Source of the DNA: JAMXLO01 sp963696645
Lineage (GTDB): Bacteria; Pseudomonadota; Alphaproteobacteria; Acetobacterales; Acetobacteraceae
Assembly (NCBI GenBank): GCA_963696645.1
Contig: CAVOKY010000002.1
Coordinates: forward strand, 186,001-250,000
DNA: 64,000 bases
Reading direction: 5' to 3'
Shown here: positions 8,975-18,070 of the stretch, in pieces
Layout of the letters: the number at the start of each line of letters is the position of its first letter
Position numbering within the stretch: position 1 is the stretch's first letter
Notes under the pieces: generated by a model
What the model saw: the letters and a program-made list of their open reading frames with translations, nothing else
Databases searched by the model: none
Told to the model about the DNA's origin: nothing
Position numbers and translations under genes: made by a program

Positions 8975-9104
8975 GCAGCATGCATCGCGCGGTCATCCAG
9001 CGGCTGGCCACACCTCGAGTTGGCGCAGCCAGGCGGCCTCAGCGTCACATTGTGCTTGAAGCATTTGCTCGCTTGGCCGCGACGATCGCTTCCGCGCCTC
9101 TTGC

Positions 9105-9812
9105 CTACGCCAGGGCCGTCTCGCGCCGCAACCGGGCCGCCGCGATGTGCCGGCGCATGAGCATCTCGGCGAGGTCGGGGTCGCGGTCCTCAATGGCCGC
9201 GACGATACGTTCGTGTTCGACGACAGGGCGTCGGCCGTGCGGTCGGAACCCGGTCGGCGTACCGCGGTAAAGCCGCAGCAACGGATACAGCTCGGCACAG
9301 AGCAGATCGATCAGCATTGGATTGCGGCTGCATTGCGCGATGGCGAAATGAAAGTCGCGATCGTGCTGCTCGTCGAGAACTGCTGCGGCGCTCGCTTCTG
9401 CAGGCGTTGCGTCGGCACTGCGCAAAACGGCGGCGCGAAGTGCCGCGATCTCGGTATCCGTCGCGTGCCTGGCGGCGAGTCGCGCCGCCATTCCCTCGAG
9501 CGCCTCGCGCACGACGAAAAGTTCGGCGAGCGCCTCGGGCGATGGCCTGACAATACGCGGCCCCTGGTTTGCCGAGCGCGTGATCAGCTTGCGTTCCTGC
9601 AACCGGTGCAGCGCTTCGCGGAGCGGTCCGCGGCTTACTCCATATTCGCGTGCCAGTGCGGGCTCGCTGAGCTTCGCGCCCGGCGCCAGTTCGCCTGCAA
9701 GGATCGCGGTGCTCAGGCGGCGGTAAACCTTCTCCGCCAACGTGCCACCGTCGTTTTGGCACTCACCTGAATCCATCATGTGTTGACACTCATTGTCCAT
9801 ATGGGCTGCCAC
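9105..9812 (-). CDS. GntR family transcriptional regulator, FadR/FCD subfamily
   Basis: This 235-residue protein has an N-terminal winged helix (residues about 25-90) with the GntR signature LSEPALAREYGVSRGPLREALHRL, split here across the recognition helix, and a helical C-terminal FCD ligand-binding domain (residues about 95-230). The FCD metal-ligand residues are suggested by D/H positions in DRDFHFAIAQ and by HERIVAAIEDRD and the final RRHIAAAR. It is divergent from the lyase-aconitase-PrpD-Tct genes, so it is most likely their local regulator responding to a carboxylic acid. The start is uncertain: MDNECQ or MMDSGE, 5 or 12 residues further in, are also possible. Confidence 0.9.
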   Translation of the reverse strand: MAAHMDNECQHMMDSGECQNDGGTLAEKVYRRLSTAILAGELAPGAKLSEPALAREYGVSRGPLREALHRLQERKLITRSANQGPRIVRPSPEALAELFVVREALEGMAARLAARHATDTEIAALRAAVLRSADATPAEASAAAVLDEQHDRDFHFAIAQCSRNPMLIDLLCAELYPLLRLYRGTPTGFRPHGRRPVVEHERIVAAIEDRDPDLAEMLMRRHIAAARLRRETALA

Positions 9813-9898
9813 AGCCGATTATTTCGAGATTATATTGCCAAGTGTTGACAGATCGCTTTGCGCAAGTCTGGCGTCGATCGAACACCAAGGCAGCAATC
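9778..9898. promoter_or_regulatory. divergent control region with TGTTGACA repeats
   Basis: The shared region between the GntR regulator and the lyase gene contains two direct copies of TGTTGACA, at 9781-9788 and 9843-9850, within a locally AT-rich stretch (for example ATTATTTCGAGATTATATT). GntR/FadR proteins usually bind short palindromes close to their own start, and the spacing allows both genes to be controlled from here. The first copy lies inside the annotated start of the regulator, which also hints that the true regulator start may be further downstream. The operator assignment is inference. Confidence 0.35.
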
Positions 9899-10816
9899 AT
9901 GGACGCGGTCGATACACGGTCTCCGGGAGCGAAACTGCGCGCCTTGTTGGCAGAACCGGGCATCATGGTCGCCCCCGGCGTGTTCGACGGATTCAGTCTC
10001 CGCCTGGTTGAGCAGATGGGCTACAAGACCGCCGCCATTACGGGCGCCGGCATCAGCGAGAGCCATCTCGGGTGGGCCGACGTCGGCATCATGGGCTATA
10101 CGGAAAACGTTCAGGCCTGCGCCGCGCTCGCCGCGATCAGTTCGATCCCGCTCGCAGCCGACGGCGATACCGGTTACGGCAACGCGCTCAACGTCTACTT
10201 CACGGTCCAGGGATTCGAACGCGCCGGCCTCGCCTGCCTTTTGATCGAGGATCAGGTGTGGCCGAAACGCTGCGGCCACATGGCGGGCAAGCAGGTCATC
10301 TCGGCCGAGGAAGGCGTCGAGAAAATCCGTGCTGCCGCGGAAGCACGCCGCGATCCTGATTTCGTTATCAAGGCGCGCACCGATGCGACGGCGATCCACG
10401 GCGTCGGTGAGGCGATCCGCAGGCTCAACCTCTACGCTGAGGCGGGCGCCGACCTATTGTTCGCGGACGCGCTGCTGACAGCCGAGGACATCGGCACAGT
10501 CGCGCGCAATGTCAGCAAACCGCTGACGGTCAATATGGGTTTCGGCATCCGCCAGCGTCCGACCACGCCGCTGCTTTCCACGCGGCAACTCGAGGATCTC
10601 GGTGTCAAGGCCGTCTCGTTCCCGCGCATGCTCACCGCGGCGGCGATCCAGGGCATGAAGAACGCGCTCGCCGTGCTCGGGCAATCGATCGCCGAGGGGC
10701 GCGTCATCGATCGTCCCGACCTGCTGGTGCCGTTCGACGAACTCAACGATCTGATGGGGCTGAAGCGGCTTCGGGCGATCGGACACTCGTTCGCCGCCAC
10801 CCCGGCCGGCGACTGA
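9899..10816 (+). CDS. isocitrate lyase/PEP mutase superfamily lyase
   Basis: This 305-residue protein belongs to the PEP mutase/isocitrate lyase superfamily, cytoplasmic Mg-dependent alpha/beta barrels that cleave or form C-C or C-P bonds. The active-site loop EDQVWPKRCGHMAGKQV (about residues 116-132) carries the KRCGH form seen in 2-methylisocitrate lyase and 2,3-dimethylmalate lyase, with the catalytic cysteine present; PEP mutases lack it. Other matches are DGDTGYGNALN (metal site) and VIKARTDA. Adjacent aconitase, PrpD and tricarboxylate transporter genes suggest a methylisocitrate-like substrate giving pyruvate or an oxoacid plus a dicarboxylate. The start at 9899 gives the usual N-terminus. 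Confidence 0.85.
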   Translation: MDAVDTRSPGAKLRALLAEPGIMVAPGVFDGFSLRLVEQMGYKTAAITGAGISESHLGWADVGIMGYTENVQACAALAAISSIPLAADGDTGYGNALNVYFTVQGFERAGLACLLIEDQVWPKRCGHMAGKQVISAEEGVEKIRAAAEARRDPDFVIKARTDATAIHGVGEAIRRLNLYAEAGADLLFADALLTAEDIGTVARNVSKPLTVNMGFGIRQRPTTPLLSTRQLEDLGVKAVSFPRMLTAAAIQGMKNALAVLGQSIAEGRVIDRPDLLVPFDELNDLMGLKRLRAIGHSFAATPAGD

Positions 10817-10830
10817 GTTCCGCAAAGGCC

Positions 10831-13473
10831 ATGCGCGACTCATTCGCGACGCTGCGGATGCTCGACGGCGACGTGGCATATCACAGCCTGCCCGCACTCG
10901 CAGACAGGCTAGGCATCGAGCTCGGCAGGATGCCGGTGTCGCTCAAGGTGCTGCTCGAAAACCTGCTGCGGCACGAAGACGCTGTCACGGTAACGGCGGA
11001 CGACATCGCCGCGCTGGCAGGCTGGCCCGATCCGGCGGCGCTGAGGCGGGAGGTGGCGTTTCATCCCGTCCGCGTGTTGATGCCGGATTCGTCCGGTGTG
11101 CCGCTGCTCATCGATCTTGCTGCCATGCGCGATGAGATGGTCACCCGCGGCCTCGATCCGCGTCGTGTCGATCCGATGATTCCGACCGATCTCGTCATCG
11201 ACCATTCCGTTCGCGTCGACACCGCCGGCAGGCCCGATGCGTTCGCCCGCAACCTGAACGCCGAACTCGAGCGCAATCGCGAGCGCTACGGCGTGGTTCG
11301 CTGGGCGATGGGGCAGTTCGAAAATCTGCGGGTCGTGCCGCCTGGCAACGGCATCGTCCATCAGGTCAACATCGAGCGCTTCGCACAGGTCGTTGCGTGT
11401 GGCGTCCGGGATGGCCGCACCCTGGCATTCCCCGACAGCCTTGTCGGCATGGACAGCCACACGCCGATGGTCAACGCGCTCGGCGTGTTCGGTTGGGGCG
11501 TCGGCGGCATCGAGGCGGCGACGGCCATGTTCGGCCAGCCGGTTGGGCTGCCGACACCGCGCGTCGTCGGTTGCCGCCTGGTCGGCGAGCCACGGGCGGG
11601 CGTGATGTGCACCGATATCGTGCTGGCTCTCACGCGCTTCCTGCGCGGGTCCGATGTGCTTGCTGCCGTCGTGGAGTTCTGCGGCCCAGCGCTCGACCGG
11701 CTGCCGCTACCAGATCGTGCGACCATTGCCAACATGGCACCGGAATTCGGTGCAACGATGGGATTTTTCCCGGCTGATGCCGAGACACTTCGCTATCTGG
11801 CGCAGACCGGGCGTTCGGCCGAGCAGATCGCGCCGGTGGAGCGATACACCAGGGCGCAGGGCTTGTGGCGGGCCGGCAAGCCGGCGTTCCAGACAGTAGT
11901 GGAGATCGACCTGAGTACCGTGGAGCCGGCGCTCGCCGGCCCGTCGCGGCCGGAGAACCTGGTCGCACTGGCGAAGGTGCCCGAACGCTTCCGCACCGCC
12001 TTCGCTGCGTACGGGGCAGCGCAGGCAAGCGCGCCGCCGGTCACCGCCGCGTCGCGTGCATTGCAACATGGCGACATCGCCATCGCCGCGATTGCGTCCT
12101 GCACCAATACGGCGAACCCGTACCAGATGATCGCGGCCGGATTGCTCGCGCGCAAAGCCGTTGCCAAGGGCCTGCGCGCCAAACCGTGGGTCAAGACCTC
12201 GTTTTCTCCAGGGTCGCGCGTGGTTCCCGCGATGCTGGACAAGGCCGGTCTGTCCGAAAGCCTGAACGCGCTCGGCTTCCAGGTCGTCGGCTTTGGCTGC
12301 ATGAGTTGCGGCAGCGGTTCCGGCGCACTGGCCGAGGACATCGCCAGCGAGATCGCGACACGCAAACTGGTGGCAGTCGGTCTCATTTCCAGCAACCGGA
12401 ATTTCGATGGCCGGCTGAACGCTTCCGTCCGCGGTACCTTTCTCGGCTCACCGCCGCTGGTGGTAGCCTACGCCATCGCCGGTTCGCTGCTGCACGAGCT
12501 GACGTGCGACAAGCTTGGCGACGATGCGGATGGCCGCCCGGTATTTCTCGCGGACATCTGGCCGGATGCCGCCGAGATACGCGCCAGCCTCAATGCCTCG
12601 CTTAGCGGCGATCTGTTCCAGAACGCCTACACCACCTTCGCTGATCCCGGACCGGAATGGGCAGCGATCCCGCACGGCACTGCGCCGGTATTTGCCTGGA
12701 ACCCGGACAGCATGTTCCTCCGCCGACCGCCGTTCCTGGGCGATGCGGCCGACGCCAGCCAACCCATCAGCAACGCCCGCATCCTGCTGATGCTCGGTGA
12801 CGACATCACCACCGACCATATCTCGCCGGGCTCAACGATCCCGGCGAATACCGAAGCCAGCGCCTACCTCGCGCAGCATGGCGTGACGACGGAAAAATTC
12901 GGCACCTATATCGGCCGCCGCGCGAACCACGAGGTGATGACGCGCGGCACCTTCGCCAATGTGCGCCTGCGCAACGAACTCGTTCCGGACCTCGAAGGTG
13001 GATTCACCCGCCATCAACCAAGTGGCGAGGCGATGACCGTGTTCCGAGCAGCAGAGCGCTATCGCGCCGAAGGGCAAGCCGCGGTCGTGGTTGCCGGCCG
13101 CAACTACGGCTGCGGTTCGTCCCGCGACTGGGCGGCAAAAGGCACCCGCCTGCTCGGCGTGCGCGCGGTGATCGCGGAAAGCTTCGAACGCATCCATCGC
13201 TCCAACCTGGTCGGCATGGGCGTGCTGCCGTTGCAGTTCCAACCCGGGATGTCGCGTCAAAGACTCGGCCTGACCGGCACGGAGACGTTCGACATTCCCG
13301 ATATCGCCGCGGCGCTGGTTCCCGGCGCCACGGTTCCGGTTCGGCTGAACCGCGCATCGGGGGGTTCCGAAACAGTGGAATTGCTCTCCCGTGTCGATAC
13401 GCGACGTGAGGCCGAGTGGGTACGCAACGGCGGCATCCTGCCGTACGTGATGAACGAACTGGCGGCAGCATGA
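10831..13473 (+). CDS. aconitase family hydratase, AcnA-like and divergent
   Basis: This 880-residue protein has the full AcnA domain order, including the C-terminal swivel domain. Three cysteines for the 4Fe-4S cluster are at codons 424 (ASCTNTANP), 490 and 493 (GCMSCGSGSG), with the same spacing as in AcnA. Substrate-binding segments are present: MDSHTPMVNALG near 208, TTDHISPGSTIP near 660 and YGCGSSRDWAAKG near 765. The second cluster motif is unusual: most AcnA proteins read C..C(I)GNSG, whereas this reads CMSCGSGSG. Together with the flanking PrpD and lyase genes, this suggests a side-branch aconitase acting on a substituted tricarboxylate, not the TCA-cycle enzyme. It overlaps the next gene by 4 bases. 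Confidence 0.88.
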   Translation: MRDSFATLRMLDGDVAYHSLPALADRLGIELGRMPVSLKVLLENLLRHEDAVTVTADDIAALAGWPDPAALRREVAFHPVRVLMPDSSGVPLLIDLAAMRDEMVTRGLDPRRVDPMIPTDLVIDHSVRVDTAGRPDAFARNLNAELERNRERYGVVRWAMGQFENLRVVPPGNGIVHQVNIERFAQVVACGVRDGRTLAFPDSLVGMDSHTPMVNALGVFGWGVGGIEAATAMFGQPVGLPTPRVVGCRLVGEPRAGVMCTDIVLALTRFLRGSDVLAAVVEFCGPALDRLPLPDRATIANMAPEFGATMGFFPADAETLRYLAQTGRSAEQIAPVERYTRAQGLWRAGKPAFQTVVEIDLSTVEPALAGPSRPENLVALAKVPERFRTAFAAYGAAQASAPPVTAASRALQHGDIAIAAIASCTNTANPYQMIAAGLLARKAVAKGLRAKPWVKTSFSPGSRVVPAMLDKAGLSESLNALGFQVVGFGCMSCGSGSGALAEDIASEIATRKLVAVGLISSNRNFDGRLNASVRGTFLGSPPLVVAYAIAGSLLHELTCDKLGDDADGRPVFLADIWPDAAEIRASLNASLSGDLFQNAYTTFADPGPEWAAIPHGTAPVFAWNPDSMFLRRPPFLGDAADASQPISNARILLMLGDDITTDHISPGSTIPANTEASAYLAQHGVTTEKFGTYIGRRANHEVMTRGTFANVRLRNELVPDLEGGFTRHQPSGEAMTVFRAAERYRAEGQAAVVVAGRNYGCGSSRDWAAKGTRLLGVRAVIAESFERIHRSNLVGMGVLPLQFQPGMSRQRLGLTGTETFDIPDIAAALVPGATVPVRLNRASGGSETVELLSRVDTRREAEWVRNGGILPYVMNELAAA

Positions 13474-14879
13474 GCAGCGCACAGACCACCCTGACCGCCC
13501 GCGTCTGCGAACGGATCGTCGCGTGCGGGCACGCGCCGCTCGACGCACAGTTGTTGCCGGCGGCGCGCCAGTTGTTCCTCGACGGGATCGCCGTGGGGGT
13601 GGCGGGCGCGCGGCTGGAAGAGGCGCCGCGCATCCTTGCAGAGCATTTCGCCGATCCGTTGACCGGTACCGGCGGCGGTACCGCTGCGTCGCTGCTGGGC
13701 CTGAATGCGCGGCTCGGCACCGTGCCGGCGGCCCTGGTCAACGGCGCGGCGATGCACGTGCTCGACTTCGAGCCGATGAGGCTGCCCGCGACGCACGCAT
13801 TGTCGCCCTCGCTGGCGCCGGTCTTGGCACTCGGTGAGGCGTTAGGAAGCAGCGGCGCCAAGATCCTCACCGCGATGGTGCTTGGGATCGAAATACAGGG
13901 GCGGCTTCGTCACGCAGCGGGCGCGCTCGAGTCGCACGAGTTGCGCTTTCATCCGCCGGGCTTCGTCGGACCGATCGGTGCCGCCGTCGCCGCGGGGCAT
14001 CTGCTGGACTTCGACGCAAGCCAGTTCGCCAATGCGATCGGCATCGCTGGCTCGCGGTGTGGCGGCCTGTTCGTCAACCTCGGCACGATGACCAAGGCAA
14101 CGCACTGCGCCTATGCCGCCGCGCTCGGCCTGGAAGCTGCGCTGCTCACCAGGCGCGGTTTCACCGGGTGTCCCACGTTGTTCGACCCGGCACCGCAAAG
14201 CTATGGCGAGGCCTTCTTCCCGCGCGGCTTTGCCACAGAGAGGCTGCTCGACTTTGGACAGGCCTTCCGGATCGTGGACCCCGGATACGCGATCAAGATT
14301 TTTCCAGCGAAGTTCTCGACGCACTACGCCATCACCGCCGCGTTGATGGCGCGGCCGCAGATTCCGTTGCCCGATGCGATCAGGACCGTGAAGATCATCG
14401 CTGCCGATGTGCCGTCGAGCGACCGTCCGCATCCGCGCAGCGGGCTCGATGGCAAATTCAGCCTGCAATACACCGCGGCCGCCGCGCTGCTCGACGGCAA
14501 TGTCGGGCTTGCAAGCTTCACCGACAAGAGGCTGGCGTGCGCCGACATGCAGTCGCTGCTCGGCAAGATCGCGGTGACCCTGTCGCGTGACATTCCGAGC
14601 ATCTACACGGCTGGGCGTTATCTCGACCTGGAGGCAACACTGCGGGACGGAACGACTGTCCGCACCCGCTGCGAACGGCCGCGCGGATCGTGGGGTGCGG
14701 CCCCGATCACCGTCGATGAGCATCACGCCAAGGCGCAGGACTGTCTTGCGACATTTCTTTCGCGCGACCTCGTCGCAGACTGCATCGCGCGATGCGACGA
14801 AATTGACGGCCTCGACCCGCAAGGCGTGCGCACGTTGCTGCGCCTGGCCAGCAGCGGTGAGACCGCGTCATGCTGCTGA
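13470..14879 (+). CDS. MmgE/PrpD family protein
   Basis: This 469-residue protein belongs to the MmgE/PrpD family, which includes 2-methylcitrate dehydratase, cis-aconitate decarboxylase and iminodisuccinate epimerase. Evidence is the N-terminal helical pattern LFLDGIAVGVAGA, the NGAAMHVLDFEPM segment (family NGxxxHxxDFDD), FHPPGFVGPIGAAVAAG and YAIKIFPAKFSTHYAI (family KPYPxCRxTH-like region). The usual KxYPxC is here KIFPAK, so the substrate pocket is changed from characterised PrpD. The start overlaps the aconitase stop by 4 bases and its stop overlaps the next gene by 10, so translation is coupled. A dehydratase or epimerase role on the same tricarboxylate is likely. Confidence 0.87.
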   Translation: MSSAQTTLTARVCERIVACGHAPLDAQLLPAARQLFLDGIAVGVAGARLEEAPRILAEHFADPLTGTGGGTAASLLGLNARLGTVPAALVNGAAMHVLDFEPMRLPATHALSPSLAPVLALGEALGSSGAKILTAMVLGIEIQGRLRHAAGALESHELRFHPPGFVGPIGAAVAAGHLLDFDASQFANAIGIAGSRCGGLFVNLGTMTKATHCAYAAALGLEAALLTRRGFTGCPTLFDPAPQSYGEAFFPRGFATERLLDFGQAFRIVDPGYAIKIFPAKFSTHYAITAALMARPQIPLPDAIRTVKIIAADVPSSDRPHPRSGLDGKFSLQYTAAAALLDGNVGLASFTDKRLACADMQSLLGKIAVTLSRDIPSIYTAGRYLDLEATLRDGTTVRTRCERPRGSWGAAPITVDEHHAKAQDCLATFLSRDLVADCIARCDEIDGLDPQGVRTLLRLASSGETASCC

Positions 14880-15895
14880 TCGATAACGACGTCATCGCTG
14901 CCGTGCTGACGACGAAAGACTGCATCGCGGTGCAGGAGCGCGCTTTCGCCGGCGTGCTGAATGGCGCCTCTGTCTCGCGGCCACGGCTCGACACTTTCGT
15001 GCCGTGCGACCGTGAGGACGGTTACTACCGCTTCGGCTCGGTTGAGGGTGCGACCGACGGTGTGCATGCGGTGCGCCTCAAGTCGGACATCATGACGTGG
15101 CCGAGTAATCCCGACGGCTGCGAGCCGCTCGCCATCCTCAATGACGGTCATCTGCAACACATGCGGGTCGGTGCGGCGGCGGGCATTGGTGCGCGCCTGC
15201 TCGCCCGCGCCGACGCGCGGCGCGTCGGGTTGATCGGCACCGGCGGCATGGCGCGTACCGTGTTGGAAGCGCTGGTCGCAGTGCGGCCAATCGAACTTGT
15301 GCGCGTGTTCAGCCGGAACCCGGACAACCGCACGCGCTTCGCGGACGAAATGACAGCGCGGCTTGGCGTCGCGATTGAACCGGTTGAAACCGCGCGCGAG
15401 GCAGTGCGAGGTGCCGATATCGTCGCCACCGCAACCGACAGCATGCTTCCAGTCGTCGAAGCTGATTGGCTCGAACCGGGAATGCACGTCGTCGCGATCG
15501 GGCCGCTCGATCTGGCGCCGGAATGCGAAGCGCGCGTGGATCTTGTTGTTCGGCAGGGCAGCGAAGCGTTCGATCTGCCCGAGACTGGACAGTTCCGCCG
15601 CGATCTCGGTCACAGCCGCAGCGCCTTCGTCGGCGGCAGTGCGGACGAACAAACGCGGCTGCCTCCGATGATGCGCAAGCAACGCTCCGGGCGTGCATGG
15701 CCGCTCTATGCCGATGTCATCGCGGGCCACGCGCCGGGGCGTACCAGCGATGCACAGATCACGCAGTATCGCGCGGTCGGCAACTGAGGCCTGCAGTTCG
15801 CGGCATGCGGCGCACTTGCCTATCGCGAGGCGAAGGCGCGCGGGCTCGGACGGCACCTACCGACCGAGTGGTTCGTTCAGAACATCAAGAACTAA
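14870..15895 (+). pseudogene. ornithine cyclodeaminase/mu-crystallin family protein with in-frame TGA
   Basis: The first 305 codons encode an ornithine cyclodeaminase/mu-crystallin family protein: a Rossmann segment VGLIGTGGMARTVLEAL near residue 118 and the FSRNPDNRTRFADEM region. A TGA at 15785-15787 ends it, but the same frame continues for 35 more codons to TAA at 15895. That extension reads GLQFAACGALAYREAKARGLG, split here only by the stop, and matches the C-terminal helix expected after the YRAVGN segment in this family. The simplest reading is a nonsense change that removes the last helix. The family includes NAD(P)-dependent imine reductases and amino-acid dehydrogenases; its role in this cluster is unknown. 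Confidence 0.82.
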
Positions 15896-15910
15896 GCGGA
15901 AAAGAGTAAG

Positions 15911-16027
15911 CATGTTCTTTTTTGAAAAAAAGAACCAAAAAACTTTTGATCATTCAGGCTGCTGCCCAGACCAAACACCGGGGTCAATGAATGAAAGTTT
16001 TTTGCTTCTTTTTTTCAAAAAAGAAGG
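15911..16027 (+). repeat. double-hairpin T-rich repeat, copy A
   Basis: This element has three nested pairings. A left hairpin (GTTCTTTTTTG.AAAAAAGAAC, about 15914-15935) is followed by CAAAAAACTTTT, whose complement AAAGTTTTTTG is at about 15994-16004. A right hairpin (CTTCTTTTTTTC.AAAAAAGAAG) ends near 16025. Each hairpin has long T and A tracts and could terminate transcription in either direction. A second copy lies at 21331-23018, split by an insertion sequence. Here it sits between the cyclodeaminase-like gene and tctB, so the transporter genes may be a separate transcript from the enzyme genes. Confidence 0.8.
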
Positions 16028-16043
16028 GCTTGGTTAGGCGGCC

Positions 16044-16559
16044 ATGGCCGCGCCACTTGTAAGAATGGCGTTTCGCGGCAGGACTGTCGTCATCGACGTG
16101 CCGCATCTTGCCTTCGCGACAGCGATCGCGGGCTGGTGCATCTGGTATTGCCAGGATGCGTGGCGCGCGCAGCGTGATGTCGAGAACCTTATCATGATCC
16201 TGCCCGCGTCGCTCCTGGCGGTGATTTTGTATCTCTTCGTAGCGGTCGGATGCGTCCGTTTCGTTAGCGGCCCGGAGCAGGACGCGGCCTCGCCACGCCG
16301 GCCGCTCAGACCAGGGCTGGGTGGCAAGATTGCCGGCACGATGGCGCTGCTCGCCGCCTATGTCATTGCCGCGCCGCTGATCGGCTTCGATGTCGTTTCC
16401 TTCGCCTACGTCTTGGCAATGCTGTGGTTTCTTGGCGAACGCCGCATCCTTGTCCTGCTACTCGTCCCGGCGCTGTTCTGTGCGGTCGCAATCTACAGTT
16501 TCGACACGATCCTCGCGACGCCGCTGCCGCTGCTGTTCTTCTCGGGCGACGCGTCGTGA
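16044..16559 (+). CDS. tctB: tripartite tricarboxylate transporter, small membrane subunit TctB
   Basis: This 171-residue protein is the small membrane subunit of a tripartite tricarboxylate transporter (TTT). It has four hydrophobic helices (about residues 20-40, 53-72, 95-115 and 118-150), the TctB layout, with a charged linker between helices 2 and 3. TctB proteins are poorly conserved, so position matters: it is followed with 4-base overlaps by tctA and then tctC. Start choice is ATG 16044, just after the T-rich repeat; MAFRGR, seven codons later, is also possible. Together the three subunits would import a tri- or dicarboxylate driven by an ion gradient. Confidence 0.85.
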   Translation: MAAPLVRMAFRGRTVVIDVPHLAFATAIAGWCIWYCQDAWRAQRDVENLIMILPASLLAVILYLFVAVGCVRFVSGPEQDAASPRRPLRPGLGGKIAGTMALLAAYVIAAPLIGFDVVSFAYVLAMLWFLGERRILVLLLVPALFCAVAIYSFDTILATPLPLLFFSGDAS

Positions 16560-18070
16560 TCGACATGGCCGCGCTTGCTGCCGCCGTACACCTGCTCGGC
16601 AGCTCGTGGCAGCCCTGGCTCGTGGTTGTTCCCGGCATTCTCATCGGACTCATCGTGCACGCTGTCCCCGGACTGACCACATCGATGGCGCTGGCAATCT
16701 GCCTGCCACTGATTCCGTACATGGATTTCCTGCAGGCGCTGATCTTCATGACTGCCATGTACGCAGGGGCGGTGTTCGGCGTGGCGATCCCGGCGATCCT
16801 GCTCAATGTGCCTGGCTCAGCCGCAGCCGTCGGAACCACCTTCGATGACTTCCCGATGGCGCAGGCCGGGCGTCACAACGAAGCTCTGGGACTGGCGCTC
16901 ACCGCATCATGTGCGGGTCAGGCGATCGCGTATCTGCTGCTGTTGTGTTTCGCGGAACCGATTGCCGCCGTCGCGATCAGGCTCGGTCCACCGGAAATGC
17001 TGGTCGTGGCGCTGTGGGGGATGACGCTGATCGCGCGTCTGCGTGGACGCCATCTTGCGCGCGGCCTGCTCGCCGGCGTGTTCGGCTTGCTGTTGGGGAC
17101 CGTGGGCCTGAGCGTGCGCGGCGCCGCGCGCGGCACCTTCGGTTTCGATCTGTTGCTGGACGGCATCCCCATCGTTCCGGCGATCGTGGGTCTGTTCGCG
17201 GCTGCCGAACTGTTCAATCTCGTAGGCCGAGACTACATCGTAGATGACCTCACGCACCGCCGCGTCCAGGTCGGCCGCATCGTTGCCGGGAGGTGCGACA
17301 CGTTTCGACACCCCGGCACACTGCTCCACGGTGCACTGCTTGGCAGCGGCATCGGCATTCTTCCTGGCGGGCATGCCATTGCCAATTTGTCGTCGTATTC
17401 CGAAGCGCGACGGGCGGCGAAGGACCCGGAGAACTTTGGAAAGGGCGATCCGCGTGGGATCATCGCCGCTGAGTTGGCCAACGCCAGCTCCGAAGGCGGC
17501 TCGATGGCGACGCTGCTTGCACTTGGCATCCCAACGGGCGGCGCGACGGCAGTGATGCTGGTCGCCTTCGGCATGCACAACATCACCGGTGGTCCCGCTT
17601 TCATGCGCGACCATACCGATCTGGTGTACGCCGTCATCCTATCCAGCCTTGCGCAGGTCGGCATTCTTGCAGTGGTTGGATTCGGCTTCATCTTCGTGGC
17701 CGGCTTCGTGGTCAAGGTGCGCCTGCGCATGCTCGCCCCGATCGTGCTCGCGCTGGCCGTGATCGGCAGCTTCGCGCTGGCGCAGAACATGGCGGGGCCG
17801 ATCACGCTCGCCGTCTTTGCCGTCATCGGCTGGCTGATGCAGCGGTTCGATTACCCGGTTGCCGCGGTTGTTGTGGGTCTCTTACTTGGCCGCCTGACCG
17901 AGGGGGCGCTGTTGCGGACCTGGCAGATGAGCGGCGGCGACATTGGTTACATGCTGACACGCCCTATTGCCTTGGCGATGCTGGCCCTGTTTGCCGTCTC
18001 GGTCGCGCTGCCGTATCTGCGACCGCTACGTCGCCGCGTTGCGGCAAGCCGGCAAGGGAGGACCGTGTGA
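16556..18070 (+). CDS. tctA: tripartite tricarboxylate transporter, large permease TctA
   Basis: This 504-residue protein is the large TTT permease, predicted to have about 12 transmembrane helices. Two family signatures are clear: PGLTTSMALAICLPLIPYMD near residue 35 and, soon after, AILLNVPGSAAAVGTTFDD; the second inverted-repeat half carries LALGIPTGGATAVMLVAF near 320. The GTG at 16556 overlaps the tctB stop in a GTGA arrangement; an ATG three codons later (16565) is an equally possible start. The following tctC gene overlaps by 4 bases, so all three subunits are translationally coupled. Confidence 0.93.
   Translation: MIDMAALAAAVHLLGSSWQPWLVVVPGILIGLIVHAVPGLTTSMALAICLPLIPYMDFLQALIFMTAMYAGAVFGVAIPAILLNVPGSAAAVGTTFDDFPMAQAGRHNEALGLALTASCAGQAIAYLLLLCFAEPIAAVAIRLGPPEMLVVALWGMTLIARLRGRHLARGLLAGVFGLLLGTVGLSVRGAARGTFGFDLLLDGIPIVPAIVGLFAAAELFNLVGRDYIVDDLTHRRVQVGRIVAGRCDTFRHPGTLLHGALLGSGIGILPGGHAIANLSSYSEARRAAKDPENFGKGDPRGIIAAELANASSEGGSMATLLALGIPTGGATAVMLVAFGMHNITGGPAFMRDHTDLVYAVILSSLAQVGILAVVGFGFIFVAGFVVKVRLRMLAPIVLALAVIGSFALAQNMAGPITLAVFAVIGWLMQRFDYPVAAVVVGLLLGRLTEGALLRTWQMSGGDIGYMLTRPIALAMLALFAVSVALPYLRPLRRRVAASRQGRTV

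Noticed and set aside
15785..15787. TGA as a selenocysteine codon
   Set aside because: There is no reason to expect selenium at this position of a cyclodeaminase-like protein, and no SECIS-like stem was evident after it; nonsense mutation is simpler.
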